From positions 2,108,001-2,172,000 of the forward strand of contig NZ_CP024627.1 of NCBI RefSeq assembly GCF_024449095.1: 64,000 nt of DNA, in the 5' to 3' direction. Positions 50,641-61,819 of this stretch are shown here, one piece after another. How positions within the stretch are numbered: position 1 is the first letter of the stretch; every line of letters starts with the position of its first letter. Under the pieces are notes generated by a model. The model saw only the letters and a program-made list of their open reading frames with translations, was not told where the DNA came from and ran no database searches. This DNA comes from Vibrio coralliilyticus (GTDB taxonomy: Bacteria; Pseudomonadota; Gammaproteobacteria; Enterobacterales; Vibrionaceae). The position numbers and the translations under genes are program-made.

Positions 50641-51621
50641 ATGCTGACACGTTTAACTTCGCAGTTTACATCGCCAAATAAGCTTCGTCATAAGGGGATT
50701 ATGGGCATGAACCAACGTAACCACAGTTACATTGGTCGCTACAATGATCGCTCTAAATATCCACTGGTGGATGACAAACTGAAAACAAAAATCATTGCTG
50801 AAGCGGCAGGAGCTACAGTACCTAAGTTGATTGGTGTGATTCGCAATCAAGCGGAAGTGAAAACCATCCACAACATGGTTAAAGACTGGCCTGGCTTTGT
50901 TATTAAACCCGCTCAAGGTAGCGGGGGAAAAGGCATTTTGGTAGTAACCTCACATGAAAACGGGGTTTACACTAAGCCTTCTGGTTCAACGATCAATAAA
51001 GAAGATGTTGAGCGTCATATCAGTAATGCATTGGCAGGTCTGTTCTCTCTCGGTGGTAAAAATGACGTTGCCGTCGTAGAAAACTTAATTAAGTTCGACG
51101 ACTGCTTCAATGGCTTTAGCTATGAGGGCGTACCTGATGTGAGAATCATCGTATTTAAAGGCTATCCAGTGATGGCGATGATGCGCTGTTCAACTGCCGC
51201 TTCCGATGGTAAAGCAAACCTTCACCAAGGTGCCGTGGGTGTCGGTATCGATATCGCCACCGGTAAGGCGATCCGTGCTGTTCAGTTTGACCAACCTATC
51301 ACTCATCACCCTGACACTGATAAAGATCTCTCTACTCTTCAAGTCCCGCATTGGGAGCGACTCTTAGTGCTGGCCTCTAGCGCATGGGAGATGACGGGGC
51401 TTGGCTACATGGGGACTGACATGGTGTTGGATAAAGAAGAAGGCCCAATGGTCTTAGAGCTCAACGCCCGGCCTGGCTTAGCAATTCAAATTGCCAATGG
51501 TGCAGGGTTGTTGCCACGTTTGCACCATATCGAAAGCATTGGCGCTCCAAGGGTGTATCCTAGTGCGGAAGAACGCGTGGCTTACGCTGCCAAACAATTT
51601 GGCTCTACCACTCAGTTCTAA
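50641..51621 (+). CDS. ATP-grasp ligase (alpha-L-glutamate ligase-like)
   Basis: 326 residues, cytoplasmic. ATP-grasp motifs are FVIKPAQGSGGKGILV (86-101, the nucleotide lysine and glycine loop), VVENLIKFDDCF, PDVRIIVFKGYPVMAMMR and the metal-binding MVLELNARPGLAIQIAN near 269-285. Such enzymes join a carboxylate to an amine through an acyl phosphate; the family is annotated as alpha-L-glutamate-ligase-like and grouped with ATPgrasp_ST. It begins 4 bases after the membrane gene, so one operon. What it ligates is not known. Confidence 0.85.
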   Translation: MLTRLTSQFTSPNKLRHKGIMGMNQRNHSYIGRYNDRSKYPLVDDKLKTKIIAEAAGATVPKLIGVIRNQAEVKTIHNMVKDWPGFVIKPAQGSGGKGILVVTSHENGVYTKPSGSTINKEDVERHISNALAGLFSLGGKNDVAVVENLIKFDDCFNGFSYEGVPDVRIIVFKGYPVMAMMRCSTAASDGKANLHQGAVGVGIDIATGKAIRAVQFDQPITHHPDTDKDLSTLQVPHWERLLVLASSAWEMTGLGYMGTDMVLDKEEGPMVLELNARPGLAIQIANGAGLLPRLHHIESIGAPRVYPSAEERVAYAAKQFGSTTQF

Positions 51622-51636
51622 TCACGTTCAGTTATT

Positions 51637-51670
51637 AAAAAGCCTGCTTGTCATCACAAGCAGGCTTTTT
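51637..51670. terminator. Bidirectional terminator between the ATP-grasp operon and mukB
   Basis: A 15-bp stem AAAAAGCCTGCTTGT / ACAAGCAGGCTTTTT with a CATC loop between convergent operons. Confidence 0.95.
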
Positions 51671-51734
51671 ATGTACGATATGTGTTGGAGTGATAAAAGA
51701 AAGGCGACTTTACCGCCGCCTTTATGGGTATCTA

Positions 51735-54700
51735 TTACAGCTCTTCAATCAGCTCCTGAGCTTCTGACTTATTCTGCTCTGCTTGTCCAAAACCTCGTAG
51801 ACCAACCACATGCACATGCTCATGGTCTTTAAATACCTTACGAACAAGCTTATAAGTGGTGCCCTTTTCTGGGCTGATATTCTCTGGCGCGGCAATCAGA
51901 AGTTGCATATCGAGACGGTCACACAACTCAAATAAGGTCGAAATCGACTTGGCATCTAAGCGCGCAGCTTCATCCAAGAACAACAGACGACAAGGAACAA
52001 TATCTTTGCTACGCAATCGGCGAGATTCTTCTTCCCAGCTCTGAACGACCATAAGAAGAATAGACTGGCCGGTACCGATCGCTTCACCCGTCGACAGAGC
52101 GCCTGATTCAGCTTGTAACCAGCCGTCTGAACCACGGCAGACTTCCACACTCAACTCAAGGTAGTTACGGTAGTCCAGCAGTTCTTCACCCAGAACTTGC
52201 GGGCTACGTTGACCCATATCGATATGTGGGTTAACACGCTGGAACAACTTCGCCATTGCCTCTGAAAATGTATAGCGAGAGGTCTCAAACAAGTCTTTGT
52301 GTTGCTCTTGTTGTGAAGCTAAACCATGAAGCAAAATCTCGTGACTTTCACGTATCTTCACATTCAAGCGAACGCCTTTCACTTGACCAAAGGCAATATT
52401 CGATAATCCTTGGTTAAGCATGCGGATACGGTTTTGCTCGCGCTGGATCGTTTTCTTGATGATACTAGCCACAGATTCAGAACTGATTGCCAGACGATTT
52501 TCACGTTGCGTCAGCTCCTCGGTCAATCGAGCAAGCTCCACTTCCATCTCTTCAATCGCCTCAACGGGATCATTGGTGTGGATGATATCCTGACGAATAC
52601 GTTCACGAAGATGCTGATATACTGCGATATAGAACAGCACTTTGCGCTCAGGTCGTGCATTGTCTTCAGACAGACGCAATGCATCACGTAAGTCCTCGTT
52701 GTCGGCAACCGCCAGACGCAATGCACCCAACGATTTATCTGACATCGAACGCAACTCATCCGCTGACATATACGCCAGTTCACGCTTGTGCAAGCGACGC
52801 TCAACATCATTTTCACGTGCTAAGCGCAGTACGGAACACCAACCTGCTTTCGCTGCAACCACAAAGGTGCGCAGCTCAATGTATTCTTTCTGAACCTTCT
52901 TAAGACGTTTGGCCAGACCTTTCATTTCCAGCTCAGTCGACGTGATGGTACGTTCGTATTCACTCTTACGGCTGCGTGACGTATGCAGACGTTCCTGCAA
53001 CTCGTCTCGACGACGCATGGCGCGCTCTTGTGCGCCTTCGTCTGCAGTAACACCAAACTCTTGAAGCTCTTGCTTAAATTCTTGAACCGTTTCCTGCTTA
53101 GCCTGATGAGAACTCTTCAAGGAGGCCAATACCTGATTGTATTGGTTCATTTGCCCTTGCGCCTGTTTCAGCTCATCACGAGAGCGAGTACGCTGCCTCT
53201 CCGCTTCAACAAGTTTAGTTTTGAGTTGCTCACTCAATTCACTGCTCTTATTAAGCAGATCAACGGAGTCTGAATAGGCGAAGTAGTGGCGACGCTCCAC
53301 CAAGTCAGACAATGCAAAGATCTGCTTCTTAAGTTCCTGTAACTGAACATCCGCGGCCTTATATTCGGCTTCCAGCGCATCGAATTGCTCAGGGTCGGCT
53401 TCAAGTGCTGAGGCAATTTTTTCCAGTTCAGCGACTGTTTTCGCGTGGCTGCTCAAAAATGCTTTCGCTTCAGACAGCTGAGCGATTTTTTCTTCAAGCT
53501 CTTCAAAACGTAGTGTCAGTGAATCATCTTCAATCAACACCATCATTGGTGCTAATTTATCCAGCGAGGACAACGCCTGCTTACTCGCTAACAATTGAGA
53601 GCGTTGCTGCTGCTCTTTAGCATCCAAATCTGCCAGCACTCGTGACACTTGATTGCGCTTCTCACGAGCCACTGTCAGCGATTGCTCCGGATCCGCTTCA
53701 AAAGCAACCTGGATGTGCTTGGCAACAAAGTTGTTGAATGCCTGATATAGACGCTGAAGTTTTTGCGAATCAAACGCAGCTTTCGCATGCTGCTCTACCA
53801 CTTCTTCGCGCTCATTACGTAGCTGCTCTAAACGTTGTTCACGCGCAGCACGACCAAACAAAGGAATTTCTGGGAAACGTGAGTAACGCATCTGGCGATC
53901 GTTCATGCGAACACAAACTGCACCTTCCAGTTCTTCCGCATCAAATGAGCTGTCATCAAAGGCATCGATATCGCCTTCAATGATGTAAAGGTCTTCAGGG
54001 CAATCGTCCAGCTCAACCAGCTTTTCTTCAATACCCGTTAAGTCAGACACCACAATCGCATGACGAGATGGACCGTACATCGCACTGAAATAAGGCGCAT
54101 CGCCAATGGTGATATCGTCATAGATCTCTGAAAGCAGCACACCACCTAATGTGTCAGCTAAGCCTTTCAGACGAGGATCATTGGAGCCCCCCGGTGACGC
54201 TAACCGCTCAATTTCATTCTCTAAATGAGTACGGCGCTCTGCGAGCTTTTCTTTGGCCAATGACTGTTGCTTTTCTTGCTCAAGTACGATTTGCATTTGA
54301 GACATGACAGCCTGACTGTCATACAAGTCAGCCCCGCTCTGCTCCTTGAGCGCTTCCAGAGCATCATGAGCAGCAATCCAAGTCGGTGCGATGGCTTCTA
54401 ATTTCTTTATTTCCGCCGCAGCCTCTTGTTCGAGACGGCGCTGTTCACTGCGCTGCTCGCGAACCTCTTCTTGAGCCATCTCAAGAGATTCAACCTGCAT
54501 CGCATGACGTTCACGCTCCTGCTCAAAGGTCAGCTCATCAACCAATTCCACATTATGTTGTTTCTGATAAGCACTGACTAATTCACGCGCCTGACGCTGT
54601 TGATTGAGGTTTCGCTCAAGATCGCGATGCTGCGCACGCCATTGTTGTTCATTTTGTGCAATTTGCTCAGCATCTCGCGCTTGACGAATCGACTGCTTTG

Positions 54701-56195
54701 CAACTTCAGCGGCATTTTTACGCTCCACTGAGTCGCCAGCAATCTTACGGACCAAGGTAAGCGCCGTCTCAAACTGCTCAACGGCGGCTGAAGACATATC
54801 CAGTTTGTGTTTCACCGACAGCAACGCTGCCGTGCTCTCTGATTCCTGATTTTTCAGCTCAGAGACCATCGAGTGCGCGCGCTCAGCAGTAAGGTCCTCA
54901 TCCCCCAGCAAGGTTTTCGCTTTCTCAAGCGCTTGCACTGCTTGCTGGTATTGAAGCGCGCGGGTTTGCTGAACGTCCAGCGCTTGCTGATAATCGGCTA
55001 ACTGAGTCTTAAGGCTGTCGACCTCTTCTTCCGCAACCGTTGCTTGCTCTTCCATCATAAGAACACGCTCTTGCGCTTCTTCAACGACCATCATCTGTTC
55101 TTCAAGTCGTTCACTCAGCTCTTCAAGATCTTCTTGGTAGCGTTCGATCTTTTCCTGCTGACGCAGTGCATTCTGGACAAGCTGTAAGTGGTCGGAGGCC
55201 GCTTGGTAGTCTTGCTCTAACGCCGATTCAGACTCCACCAGCAATTCCAGCTCTTCTTGAACTCGATTAAGTAAGCTGTTTTGCTCAACCAATGTTTCAC
55301 GCGAGCCAAACAGTTCAGAGCGTAGAGAGAGAGTCTGCTCCAGCTTATTGCGACGATCGTTTGCATGGCGCATGTAGTCAGCCGCCACGTAATTCGTCGA
55401 TTCAGTAATGAGGTGTTTAAACAAGTCTCGATCTGCTTGAGTCGTTTTAATCGCTTCAAGCGTCATGCGGTTTTCACGCAGCGCCGATTCCATGTCCTGG
55501 AAAGCTTTCTTTACGCCACCATTCTGAGGCAGTAGGTAATCGCGTAATGAGCGGGTAATCGCACTCGAAATACCACCGTACAGCGACGCCTCAATCAAGC
55601 GATAGAACTTAGAACGGTCACTAGAGTTACGCAACTTCTTAGGAATCACGCCAAATTCAAACATTTGTGCATGGTAATCAACGATGGAATTGAAAGTCTT
55701 AAGCTGAACACCTTCGTGTTGCGCGACTGACTCTTTGATTTCGTTGATCTGACGAACACGCGCCTGAGTCGCAGAAACACTTTCAATCAGAATATCCGTC
55801 GGCTTCACACTGCTTGGCAGCCCTTGAATCACGAACGGTTTGATATCCACTTTCTTATCGCGACCCGCGACTTGCTGCAGCTTCACTGCAAATAGTAAGC
55901 GTTGATTACGTGAGTTCACGACATCCAGTGCCGCATAACACGCGCCTGGCTGCAATTTACCGTAGAGGCCTTTGTCACGTGAAGACTGGCTACTGCCCGC
56001 CTCGGTCGTATTTCGGAAATGCAGCAGCGTCTGGTCAGGTATCAAGGCTGTAATGAATGCCGCCATTGTGGTTGATTTACCTGCACCATTACCCCCGGAT
56101 AACGTAGTAACTAAGCCATCAATGTCAAAGGTTCGCGCAAAGAAGCCGTTCCAGTTAACCATGGTCAGCGATTGATATTTACCTCTTTCAATCAT
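51735..56195 (-). CDS. mukB: Chromosome partition protein MukB (SMC-like)
   Basis: 1486 residues, the expected length. It is the SMC-like motor of the MukBEF condensin. Walker [10 protein letters not shown] is at about 34-42; two long coiled coils flank a hinge domain near 650-780; the ABC signature [12 protein letters not shown] near 1366 and Walker [13 protein letters not shown] near 1400 complete the head. It overlaps the mukE stop (ATGA), so it is translationally coupled, last in cmoM-mukF-mukE-mukB. Confidence 0.97.
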   Translation of the reverse strand: MIERGKYQSLTMVNWNGFFARTFDIDGLVTTLSGGNGAGKSTTMAAFITALIPDQTLLHFRNTTEAGSSQSSRDKGLYGKLQPGACYAALDVVNSRNQRLLFAVKLQQVAGRDKKVDIKPFVIQGLPSSVKPTDILIESVSATQARVRQINEIKESVAQHEGVQLKTFNSIVDYHAQMFEFGVIPKKLRNSSDRSKFYRLIEASLYGGISSAITRSLRDYLLPQNGGVKKAFQDMESALRENRMTLEAIKTTQADRDLFKHLITESTNYVAADYMRHANDRRNKLEQTLSLRSELFGSRETLVEQNSLLNRVQEELELLVESESALEQDYQAASDHLQLVQNALRQQEKIERYQEDLEELSERLEEQMMVVEEAQERVLMMEEQATVAEEEVDSLKTQLADYQQALDVQQTRALQYQQAVQALEKAKTLLGDEDLTAERAHSMVSELKNQESESTAALLSVKHKLDMSSAAVEQFETALTLVRKIAGDSVERKNAAEVAKQSIRQARDAEQIAQNEQQWRAQHRDLERNLNQQRQARELVSAYQKQHNVELVDELTFEQERERHAMQVESLEMAQEEVREQRSEQRRLEQEAAAEIKKLEAIAPTWIAAHDALEALKEQSGADLYDSQAVMSQMQIVLEQEKQQSLAKEKLAERRTHLENEIERLASPGGSNDPRLKGLADTLGGVLLSEIYDDITIGDAPYFSAMYGPSRHAIVVSDLTGIEEKLVELDDCPEDLYIIEGDIDAFDDSSFDAEELEGAVCVRMNDRQMRYSRFPEIPLFGRAAREQRLEQLRNEREEVVEQHAKAAFDSQKLQRLYQAFNNFVAKHIQVAFEADPEQSLTVAREKRNQVSRVLADLDAKEQQQRSQLLASKQALSSLDKLAPMMVLIEDDSLTLRFEELEEKIAQLSEAKAFLSSHAKTVAELEKIASALEADPEQFDALEAEYKAADVQLQELKKQIFALSDLVERRHYFAYSDSVDLLNKSSELSEQLKTKLVEAERQRTRSRDELKQAQGQMNQYNQVLASLKSSHQAKQETVQEFKQELQEFGVTADEGAQERAMRRRDELQERLHTSRSRKSEYERTITSTELEMKGLAKRLKKVQKEYIELRTFVVAAKAGWCSVLRLARENDVERRLHKRELAYMSADELRSMSDKSLGALRLAVADNEDLRDALRLSEDNARPERKVLFYIAVYQHLRERIRQDIIHTNDPVEAIEEMEVELARLTEELTQRENRLAISSESVASIIKKTIQREQNRIRMLNQGLSNIAFGQVKGVRLNVKIRESHEILLHGLASQQEQHKDLFETSRYTFSEAMAKLFQRVNPHIDMGQRSPQVLGEELLDYRNYLELSVEVCRGSDGWLQAESGALSTGEAIGTGQSILLMVVQSWEEESRRLRSKDIVPCRLLFLDEAARLDAKSISTLFELCDRLDMQLLIAAPENISPEKGTTYKLVRKVFKDHEHVHVVGLRGFGQAEQNKSEAQELIEEL

Positions 56196-56920
56196 GCTTC
56201 ACCTTCTTCTAATTTTTCTGATTGAGATGACTCATCACCTTGTTCTGATTCTGCCAGTAAGCTGCCTTGGCTTGGCTCTTTGGTATGCACTACAGCTTCA
56301 CCATCACGGATCAAGCGTAACTGTGCTTCGCGCATGTCGTCGCCCACACGGACATCAGCACCAAAGCGGAATACCGACTCACTGATACTAAATTTACCGG
56401 TTTCACCTATGTTGATGATCATGCCTAGGCGGCGTAAACGGCGCAAAGAAGTGCGGACTTTTTCAAACAGTTTTTCTTTATCTAAATCTGAACCAGTCGC
56501 GCGGTTGGTGACCAGCTTCATCAGCTTTTTCTCATCCGATAAAGCCAACAGCTCTTCATACAGTTCCTGATTGGTAAAGATTCCCTCGTGAGCTAGACGC
56601 TCTGGGCTTAGGTAGAGGAAACACAAGACCTTGCCCACTAGCATGTCGAGCTCAGACAGCACACTGCGGTTAATCAGGGACGTAGAGCGAGGGCGAAGGT
56701 AGAAGAAACCTTCCGGTGCCTTCACCAATTCAGTGTTGTAACGCTGGTAAAATGAAGACAGCTCAACTTCAAAGTCAGACAGCAGCGCGTGATTGTCGAG
56801 ATCTTCGGTAGAAATATGACGTCCGGCACGAAGCATGCTGTCTAGCGCCGGGAAAAGTGGATTTGAAATCGCTTTTGCCAGATTTTCTGACATGTAATCA
56901 TTAGTATCGGTCGATGACAT
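56192..56920 (-). CDS. mukE: Chromosome partition protein MukE
   Basis: 242 residues from ATG 56920 (AAGG upstream); the longer frame runs 33 codons back into mukF. It has the family core [30 protein letters not shown], and [32 protein letters not shown]. It binds MukF and regulates MukB. It overlaps the end of mukF by 20 bases and mukB by 4. The C-terminal tail is acidic and variable. Confidence 0.95.
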   Translation of the reverse strand: MSSTDTNDYMSENLAKAISNPLFPALDSMLRAGRHISTEDLDNHALLSDFEVELSSFYQRYNTELVKAPEGFFYLRPRSTSLINRSVLSELDMLVGKVLCFLYLSPERLAHEGIFTNQELYEELLALSDEKKLMKLVTNRATGSDLDKEKLFEKVRTSLRRLRRLGMIINIGETGKFSISESVFRFGADVRVGDDMREAQLRLIRDGEAVVHTKEPSQGSLLAESEQGDESSQSEKLEEGEA

Positions 56921-58238
56921 TTGCTTGTACCTTTGCTCCGTATTCGTTAATTGCCTGCCAGTCTGGCTGAATCGCTTGATAATCCGATTCGGAGTAACCC
57001 AGACGTACGGCTTGATCAATGACGATACGAGCTAAATCGAAATGATGAGTGCGCGGATGCTGTGCTAGATAGTCGCGTAATACGGCTCCAAGATGGATAG
57101 CTGTACCCTGCTCTTTATGTACTTTGAGCATGTCACCTATGCGCTCAGAAAGCTCATCATTCACTTGTTGGAATTCTTCATACTCCACTTCCAGAGGCAC
57201 TTGTCCGGTCACTTCGTCATCTCGAAGAACCAGTGCTTCATCACGGAGATCGACTAACCTTTCTGCATCGGCATAAGTGAGATACCAAGGTGTGTCGAAG
57301 TAGTCTTTGACTGACTGACGCAAACGCGTGCTGAAGGCACGGTTCTTATCCATGTCAATTGCGGTGCGGATAAATTTATGCACGTGTCTGTCGTAACCAA
57401 TCCATAAATCAATCGCTTGTTGGCCCCAGCTGGTGATGCGATCTAGTTTCATCTGTAAGCCAAACAAGGCCTCCTCAATAAATTCCAGTTCATCTTGTCC
57501 GTAAACAATTTCCTGAATATCAAGGATTTGAGTTTGTAGCTCGTCACTAGCGGCTTGTAACGTATCTTGCAGTTCTCGTAACGTACTAGACGTTTCAGAT
57601 AACAACTCTTCACAGTTATTGATCGCTTCACGCCAATCTTTGTTAAGCAGCTCAGCAATCTGCACTTTGACTGATTGTTGCTGCTCATCCATAACACGTT
57701 GGTTGAGATCAATTTGATCGAATATCTCACCCACAGAATATTTGAGCACGCCATAAACATTCTTTTTCCAGTGCCCCGGCGTTCCGCCTTGCTGAGCAGA
57801 TTCAATCGCTTTCGCCATTTCATCCGCCACCATCGACAATTGGATAGAGAGGCGTAATTTAGAAAACTCACGATGGCGAACATAATAGTCCGTAATCCCA
57901 ATCGCGAGCGGCGACAAGCGATAAATGCTCGCGCCATCGTTCACTTCACTGGTAAAACGGCTAATCAGCCTCTGCTTTACCATCTCATTAATTGCGTTGT
58001 TAGCCCGGAAAGCAGACGCTTCTCCGGTATCCTCAAATAATCGAGTGACGATAGTAAATGCGTCGTGCAATTCACCTTCACCCAATTCTTCATCAAACCT
58101 CTCATTGCTAAGGACTGCAATAGCGATGAGAAATGCGAGACGTTCAGTCGGCAGGTTTAATGAGAAATCGTGCTGCTTTACCCAGCCAACCAATTCATCA
58201 ATGGGTTGCTCAGCAGCGTTGAGAATCATCTCACTCAT
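56901..58238 (-). CDS. mukF: Chromosome partition kleisin MukF
   Basis: 445 residues from ATG 58238 (AGGA seven bases upstream); the 26-codon longer frame lies inside cmoM. It is the kleisin of MukBEF: an N-terminal winged helix with dimer domain, a middle helical region and the C-terminal winged helix that contacts the MukB head. Conserved blocks are [52 protein letters not shown] and [25 protein letters not shown]. It starts two bases after the cmoM stop. Confidence 0.95.
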   Translation of the reverse strand: MSEMILNAAEQPIDELVGWVKQHDFSLNLPTERLAFLIAIAVLSNERFDEELGEGELHDAFTIVTRLFEDTGEASAFRANNAINEMVKQRLISRFTSEVNDGASIYRLSPLAIGITDYYVRHREFSKLRLSIQLSMVADEMAKAIESAQQGGTPGHWKKNVYGVLKYSVGEIFDQIDLNQRVMDEQQQSVKVQIAELLNKDWREAINNCEELLSETSSTLRELQDTLQAASDELQTQILDIQEIVYGQDELEFIEEALFGLQMKLDRITSWGQQAIDLWIGYDRHVHKFIRTAIDMDKNRAFSTRLRQSVKDYFDTPWYLTYADAERLVDLRDEALVLRDDEVTGQVPLEVEYEEFQQVNDELSERIGDMLKVHKEQGTAIHLGAVLRDYLAQHPRTHHFDLARIVIDQAVRLGYSESDYQAIQPDWQAINEYGAKVQANVIDRY

Positions 58239-58240
58239 TA

Positions 58241-59032
58241 TTATTCCTGTTCTTCTTTCTTTTTGGCCCATACATGTATGTATCGGCCTAGCGAGAGATA
58301 GGGCTCTTGTCGACACAGCTGTCGCTCAAGTGCTACCACATCTTCTGTCTTATAGTCGCCCATGTATTCTCTGTTTCCGATATAGTCACTGAAACAGCGA
58401 ATACCAGCTTTGCCACAGATTTCAAAGCCAGCGTCTTCAATCCACTTATAGACCTCTTCTGGTTTAAGCCCTTTCTGCGGCTGTAACTTAAATCGTTTTC
58501 GATGCGGCATGCCCTCTAATACATGAGGAATATTGCCACATACGACATTCTTGTAGACCAGACCATGATGGTTGTAAAACATGATGGAAGCTGCACCCCC
58601 CGGTTTCACCTGCTTAAGCACCGTTTCTAAAGCGGGCTTAGGGTCTGCCAACCACTCCATCACCGCATGGAACATGACCACATCAACGGGCTGTTCCAGA
58701 TGCTCTGCAATGTTCTGGACTGGCGAATGAATCAAGCGATACTGCTCAAGCAAGCCATTTTTTTCAATATCCTGCTTGGCTAGTTGCAGCATTTCCAAAG
58801 ATAGATCACATAAAGCGACTCGATGTCCGAGTTTAGCCAGCTTTTGCGACATTTGTGCTAATCCACCACCTGCATCCAGCACATCGAGGCTTTTCCTGCT
58901 ACCATTAACCGCACATAGTAGTTGTTCAAGTTCTTCCCAAACAATAACTTGGCGTATCTCTCCTTTATCGGAGCCGTAGATGTTTTTTACAAATTTGTGG
59001 GCAATATCGTCGAAATTGCGGTCTTCAGTCAC
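58241..59032 (-). CDS. cmoM: tRNA 5-carboxymethoxyuridine methyltransferase CmoM
   Basis: 263 residues from a GTG at 59030-59032; there is no better start upstream. It is the former SmtA, and methylates cmo5U34 to mcmo5U34. SAM motif [21 protein letters not shown] near 48-68, [15 protein letters not shown], and [15 protein letters not shown] near the C-terminus. First gene of cmoM-mukF-mukE-mukB, the arrangement also seen in E. coli. Completes the cmo pathway with cmoA and cmoB in this window. Confidence 0.93.
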   Translation of the reverse strand: MTEDRNFDDIAHKFVKNIYGSDKGEIRQVIVWEELEQLLCAVNGSRKSLDVLDAGGGLAQMSQKLAKLGHRVALCDLSLEMLQLAKQDIEKNGLLEQYRLIHSPVQNIAEHLEQPVDVVMFHAVMEWLADPKPALETVLKQVKPGGAASIMFYNHHGLVYKNVVCGNIPHVLEGMPHRKRFKLQPQKGLKPEEVYKWIEDAGFEICGKAGIRCFSDYIGNREYMGDYKTEDVVALERQLCRQEPYLSLGRYIHVWAKKKEEQE

Positions 59033-59146
59033 GGCGGCTTAGGTTATCATGTCGAATCGTGCTGCTATTCTGTCATAAGAAAGGCAGATATAAAGAGGGA
59101 TTCTCTTAAATTAAAATCAATTGGTGTTTTTTCGGACTATTTAAGT

Positions 59147-59950
59147 ATGTTTGAGCTGAAAAAAGTGGTGTCATCCCTTTTAATGCCTTTGCCAGCAATG
59201 CTGATCATCGGTTTTTTAGGCCTGATGCTGATTATGTTTACAAGGAAGCAAAAAACAGGCTGTTTTGTTGTTCTATTCTCTTTCATTGGTATTTTTCTCA
59301 TTGCATTCCAGCCAGTTTCTTCTCGTCTCCTGATGCCACTTGAGCGTCAGTATTCTGCGTTTTTTCCGGTCGATGAGACGATCGATTATGTCATGGTGTT
59401 AGGTAGTGGCCATGTTGTGGACGACCGAATCCCTCCCACGTCTGAATTAAGTCGCACCGGCCTGATGCGCCTGACGGAAGGGATACGCATCATGCGTATC
59501 TACCCAGGGTCTAAGCTGATTCTGTCAGGTTACGCAGGCGGTTCTGAAGTCAGTAATGCTCGTATGATGGCCAAAGTTGCGCTCGCATTAGGCGTTTCAA
59601 AGTCGGATATTATTCTGCTGGAAACTGCGAAGGATACTTGGGAAGAAGCAAGGCAAGCTGCTGCGTTTGTTAAGCGCAAAAAATTGGTCGTGGTCACTTC
59701 CGCCAGCCACATGAAACGTGCACTGAATGAATTCCATTCTGCCGGTCTTAAGCCTTACCCTGCGCCAACCAACTATTTGGCTCATGATAATGTCACTCAG
59801 GCGTGGGCTAAGTACACACCGAAAGCTGTCTATCTTGAGCAAACTGAGCGCTATTGGCATGAAACGCTGGGCCGCATCTGGCAATCGTTACGTGACTGGG
59901 CATCCGATTACGAAGAGAAAGCAGTACACGCTTCCGACAGTAACGTTTAA
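59147..59950 (+). CDS. elyC: Envelope biogenesis factor ElyC (DUF218)
   Basis: 267 residues from ATG 59147, similar to E. coli ElyC (259); the longer frame starting at 58922 lies inside cmoM. It has two N-terminal membrane helices (about 14-62), then a periplasmic DUF218 domain with DYVMVLGSGHVVDDRIPPTSELS, LILSGYAGGSEVSNA and KDTWEEARQAA. ElyC influences peptidoglycan and enterobacterial common antigen metabolism in E. coli. It is divergent from cmoM. Confidence 0.9.
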   Translation: MFELKKVVSSLLMPLPAMLIIGFLGLMLIMFTRKQKTGCFVVLFSFIGIFLIAFQPVSSRLLMPLERQYSAFFPVDETIDYVMVLGSGHVVDDRIPPTSELSRTGLMRLTEGIRIMRIYPGSKLILSGYAGGSEVSNARMMAKVALALGVSKSDIILLETAKDTWEEARQAAAFVKRKKLVVVTSASHMKRALNEFHSAGLKPYPAPTNYLAHDNVTQAWAKYTPKAVYLEQTERYWHETLGRIWQSLRDWASDYEEKAVHASDSNV

Positions 59951-59956
59951 TCAAAT

Positions 59957-59989
59957 GAAAAATACCGAGGCATGCCTCGGTATTTTTTT
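59957..59989. terminator. Bidirectional terminator between elyC and torR
   Basis: AAAATACCGAGGCA / TGCCTCGGTATTTT palindrome with a long T-run, between convergent genes. Confidence 0.94.
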
Positions 59990-60004
59990 GCTTATCTGTT
60001 TAGG

Positions 60005-60718
60005 TCAATCACCTGCAAACATGTACCCTTCGCCATGTACCGTGACAAAAATCTGCGGGTTCTTGGGGTCAAATTCCATCTTAGCGCGCATACGTCTTAT
60101 TAGAACATCAATGGTGCGATCATTCGGCGCATCAACTCGATGGCTAATCATATTCAAGATACGTTCTCGGCTCAGGACTTGATTTGGGTATGATGACAAA
60201 GCAACTAGCAATTCATATTCTGCTTTAGTCAGCTTCACTGGCTCACCATTTTTACTCAATGCTCGACGCTGCACATCAAAGGTCCACTCCGCAAAACGTA
60301 CAATATTGCCATCATCTTTTTTCTGCTCACTCAGCTCATCAGCACTTCGTACTGCCGATATACGCCAAAGGAGATTTTTAACCCGAACAAGCAGCTCTCG
60401 AAGTTCAAACGGTTTAGTGACGTAATCATCGGCCCCCATCTCAAGACCAACAATTTTATCAATGCTATCCGTACGTCCTGTAACGAGGATAATACCAATA
60501 TCAGACTGACTGCGAAGCTCACGAGTGAGCATTAGCCCATCTTCACCAGGTAGGTTAATGTCAAGCATCACCAAATCAACCGCATGATTTTGCAGTGTAT
60601 CGCGCATTTGCTCTCCACTTTCCGCTTCACTCACTTGGTAACCTTCATTCTGAAAGTAACCAACCAGTTTACTGCGAGTGGCGGCATCATCCTCTACAAC
60701 TAATACGTGATAGCTCAT
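60005..60718 (-). CDS. torR: TMAO-responsive response regulator TorR
   Basis: 237 residues, OmpR-family. The receiver domain has D10/D11 and phospho-acceptor D53 (LDINLPGEDG) with K102 (VTKPFELREL); the winged-helix output domain ends HGEGYMFAGD. It aligns better with E. coli TorR than with ArcA (LILLDINLP..GLMLTR, IVGLEMGADDYVTKP, RVKNLLWRI). It should activate torECA when TorS phosphorylates it. TorS and TorT are not in this window. It is divergent from torD. Confidence 0.93.
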   Translation of the reverse strand: MSYHVLVVEDDAATRSKLVGYFQNEGYQVSEAESGEQMRDTLQNHAVDLVMLDINLPGEDGLMLTRELRSQSDIGIILVTGRTDSIDKIVGLEMGADDYVTKPFELRELLVRVKNLLWRISAVRSADELSEQKKDDGNIVRFAEWTFDVQRRALSKNGEPVKLTKAEYELLVALSSYPNQVLSRERILNMISHRVDAPNDRTIDVLIRRMRAKMEFDPKNPQIFVTVHGEGYMFAGD

Positions 60719-60754
60719 TTACACCACTTAATTACATTTTGAAATTGTCTCTCA

Positions 60755-60768
60755 TTCATTCTATTCAT
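60755..60768. promoter_or_regulatory. TTCAT direct repeat, possible TorR site near torR start
   Basis: TTCAT-N4-TTCAT, 36 bases upstream of the torR ATG. TorR sites are direct repeats of a TTCATA-like element; here the period is 9 rather than the usual 10, which weakens the match. Confidence 0.3.
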
Positions 60769-60904
60769 AATCAGTCACATTTCTAGCTTTTGACCGCTTT
60801 CAAACCAGAAAGGCGATGTTTTATTGATTCAAAACAAACCTCGCTTAGGCCATTAATAACTTTCCATTTTTGCACTCAATCTGAAACAACCGCCATTACC
60901 GCTA

Positions 60905-60920
60905 TTCATTTTTATTCGTT
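60905..60920 (+). promoter_or_regulatory. TTCATT-N4-TTCGTT repeat, possible TorR site upstream of torD
   Basis: Two TTCATA-like hexamers with the canonical 10-base period, 36 bases before the torD ATG. Three mismatches in total to the ideal repeat. Suggestive only. Confidence 0.35.
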
Positions 60921-60955
60921 AAACTGATAAATAGAATTTCCAGGAGTCTTAACCA

Positions 60956-61603
60956 ATGCAAGAAATCAAAGCATTCAACGAAAAACGTGCTGAAATCTAC
61001 TGGTGGTTATCCAGCCTGTTTGCCAAGGAGTTAACAGAGGAAAACCTCCAGCAGTATCACTCAGAAGAAATCCGTTCCTTTCTGACTGGGCTGGGAGAAA
61101 ACCCTCATCTGAAGTCAGCCATAAACAAATTAGTCGATGCACTCAATCGTCTTATCGATCGCGAAGATGCCCAGCTCGAACTGGCCGCTGACTTCTGCGA
61201 TTTGTTTCTAAAGTCAGACAAAGACTCAGCGCTACCCTACGCTTCCGTGTACATAGGCAAATCTGGGCTTCTCAATGATCAGCCTGCAACAGACATGGAA
61301 CAGCTAATGGCCAAACACGGCATTGAAGTTGATAAAGCGCTGAATGAACCTGCGGATCACCTCGCGATTGAGCTCGACTTTTTAGGAAACTTGATTATCC
61401 GCTCCAACGAGTTAGAACAAGAACGCCACATGGAAGATGCTTTTATCGAACAGGAACAGTTTATTCATAAACATCTTTTAAGTTGGCTTCCACAATTCAC
61501 TAGAAAGTGCCAAGCTTTAGATGAATTTGGGTTTTACGCGGCAACAGCTTCATTACTGATTGCGTTTCTTGAACTTGATTGCACCTATCTTAAAGGTGAA
61601 TAA
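60956..61603 (+). CDS. torD: TorA-specific chaperone TorD
   Basis: 215 residues, all-helical TorD/DmsD family. It binds the TorA twin-arginine signal and helps insert the molybdenum cofactor before export. N-terminal [16 protein letters not shown], then [43 protein letters not shown] (the conserved E-P-x-D-H motif, about 128-132). CAGGAG precedes the ATG. Its partner torA is 30 kb away at 27029, unlike E. coli torCAD where torD is in the same operon. Confidence 0.93.
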   Translation: MQEIKAFNEKRAEIYWWLSSLFAKELTEENLQQYHSEEIRSFLTGLGENPHLKSAINKLVDALNRLIDREDAQLELAADFCDLFLKSDKDSALPYASVYIGKSGLLNDQPATDMEQLMAKHGIEVDKALNEPADHLAIELDFLGNLIIRSNELEQERHMEDAFIEQEQFIHKHLLSWLPQFTRKCQALDEFGFYAATASLLIAFLELDCTYLKGE

Positions 61604-61666
61604 CCTTATTGTTGATCTGTGATTTAAAACTTATCACACCTTCGTTTTTTATTTGCTCTTCTTCTG

Positions 61667-61693
61667 TTTGCGGTCTAGAATCGTGACCGCAAA
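61667..61693. repeat. 9-bp inverted repeat downstream of torD
   Basis: TTTGCGGTC / GACCGCAAA with a 9-base loop and no T-run. It lies 64 bases after torD and before the terminator at 61719. The right arm followed by CGATAAAA also resembles half of a PurR operator (CCGCAAACG), which would fit autoregulation of purR downstream, but the match to the second half is poor. Confidence 0.6.
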
Positions 61694-61718
61694 CGATAAA
61701 AATGAACGAACTAGAGAC

Positions 61719-61743
61719 AAACCGCTGAATAAAGCGGTTTTTG
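61719..61743 (+). terminator. Terminator after torD
   Basis: AAACCGCT / AGCGGTTT stem with a 6-base loop followed by TT, between torD and purR. Confidence 0.8.
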
Positions 61744-61819
61744 TGTTTCTGATACTTTCTGCCGAATTATTCTACACTCTGAATATACTTCCTGGCAGTC
61801 ATCGACAGGACAGAACCTT

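Noticed and set aside
56921..57019. 33-codon N-terminal extension of mukE
   Set aside because: Runs back into mukF; ATG 56920 has a ribosome-binding site and gives the E. coli-like N-terminus.
58922..59146. 75-codon N-terminal extension of elyC
   Set aside because: Lies inside cmoM on the opposite strand and would destroy the normal ElyC N-terminus; ATG 59147 gives the family length.
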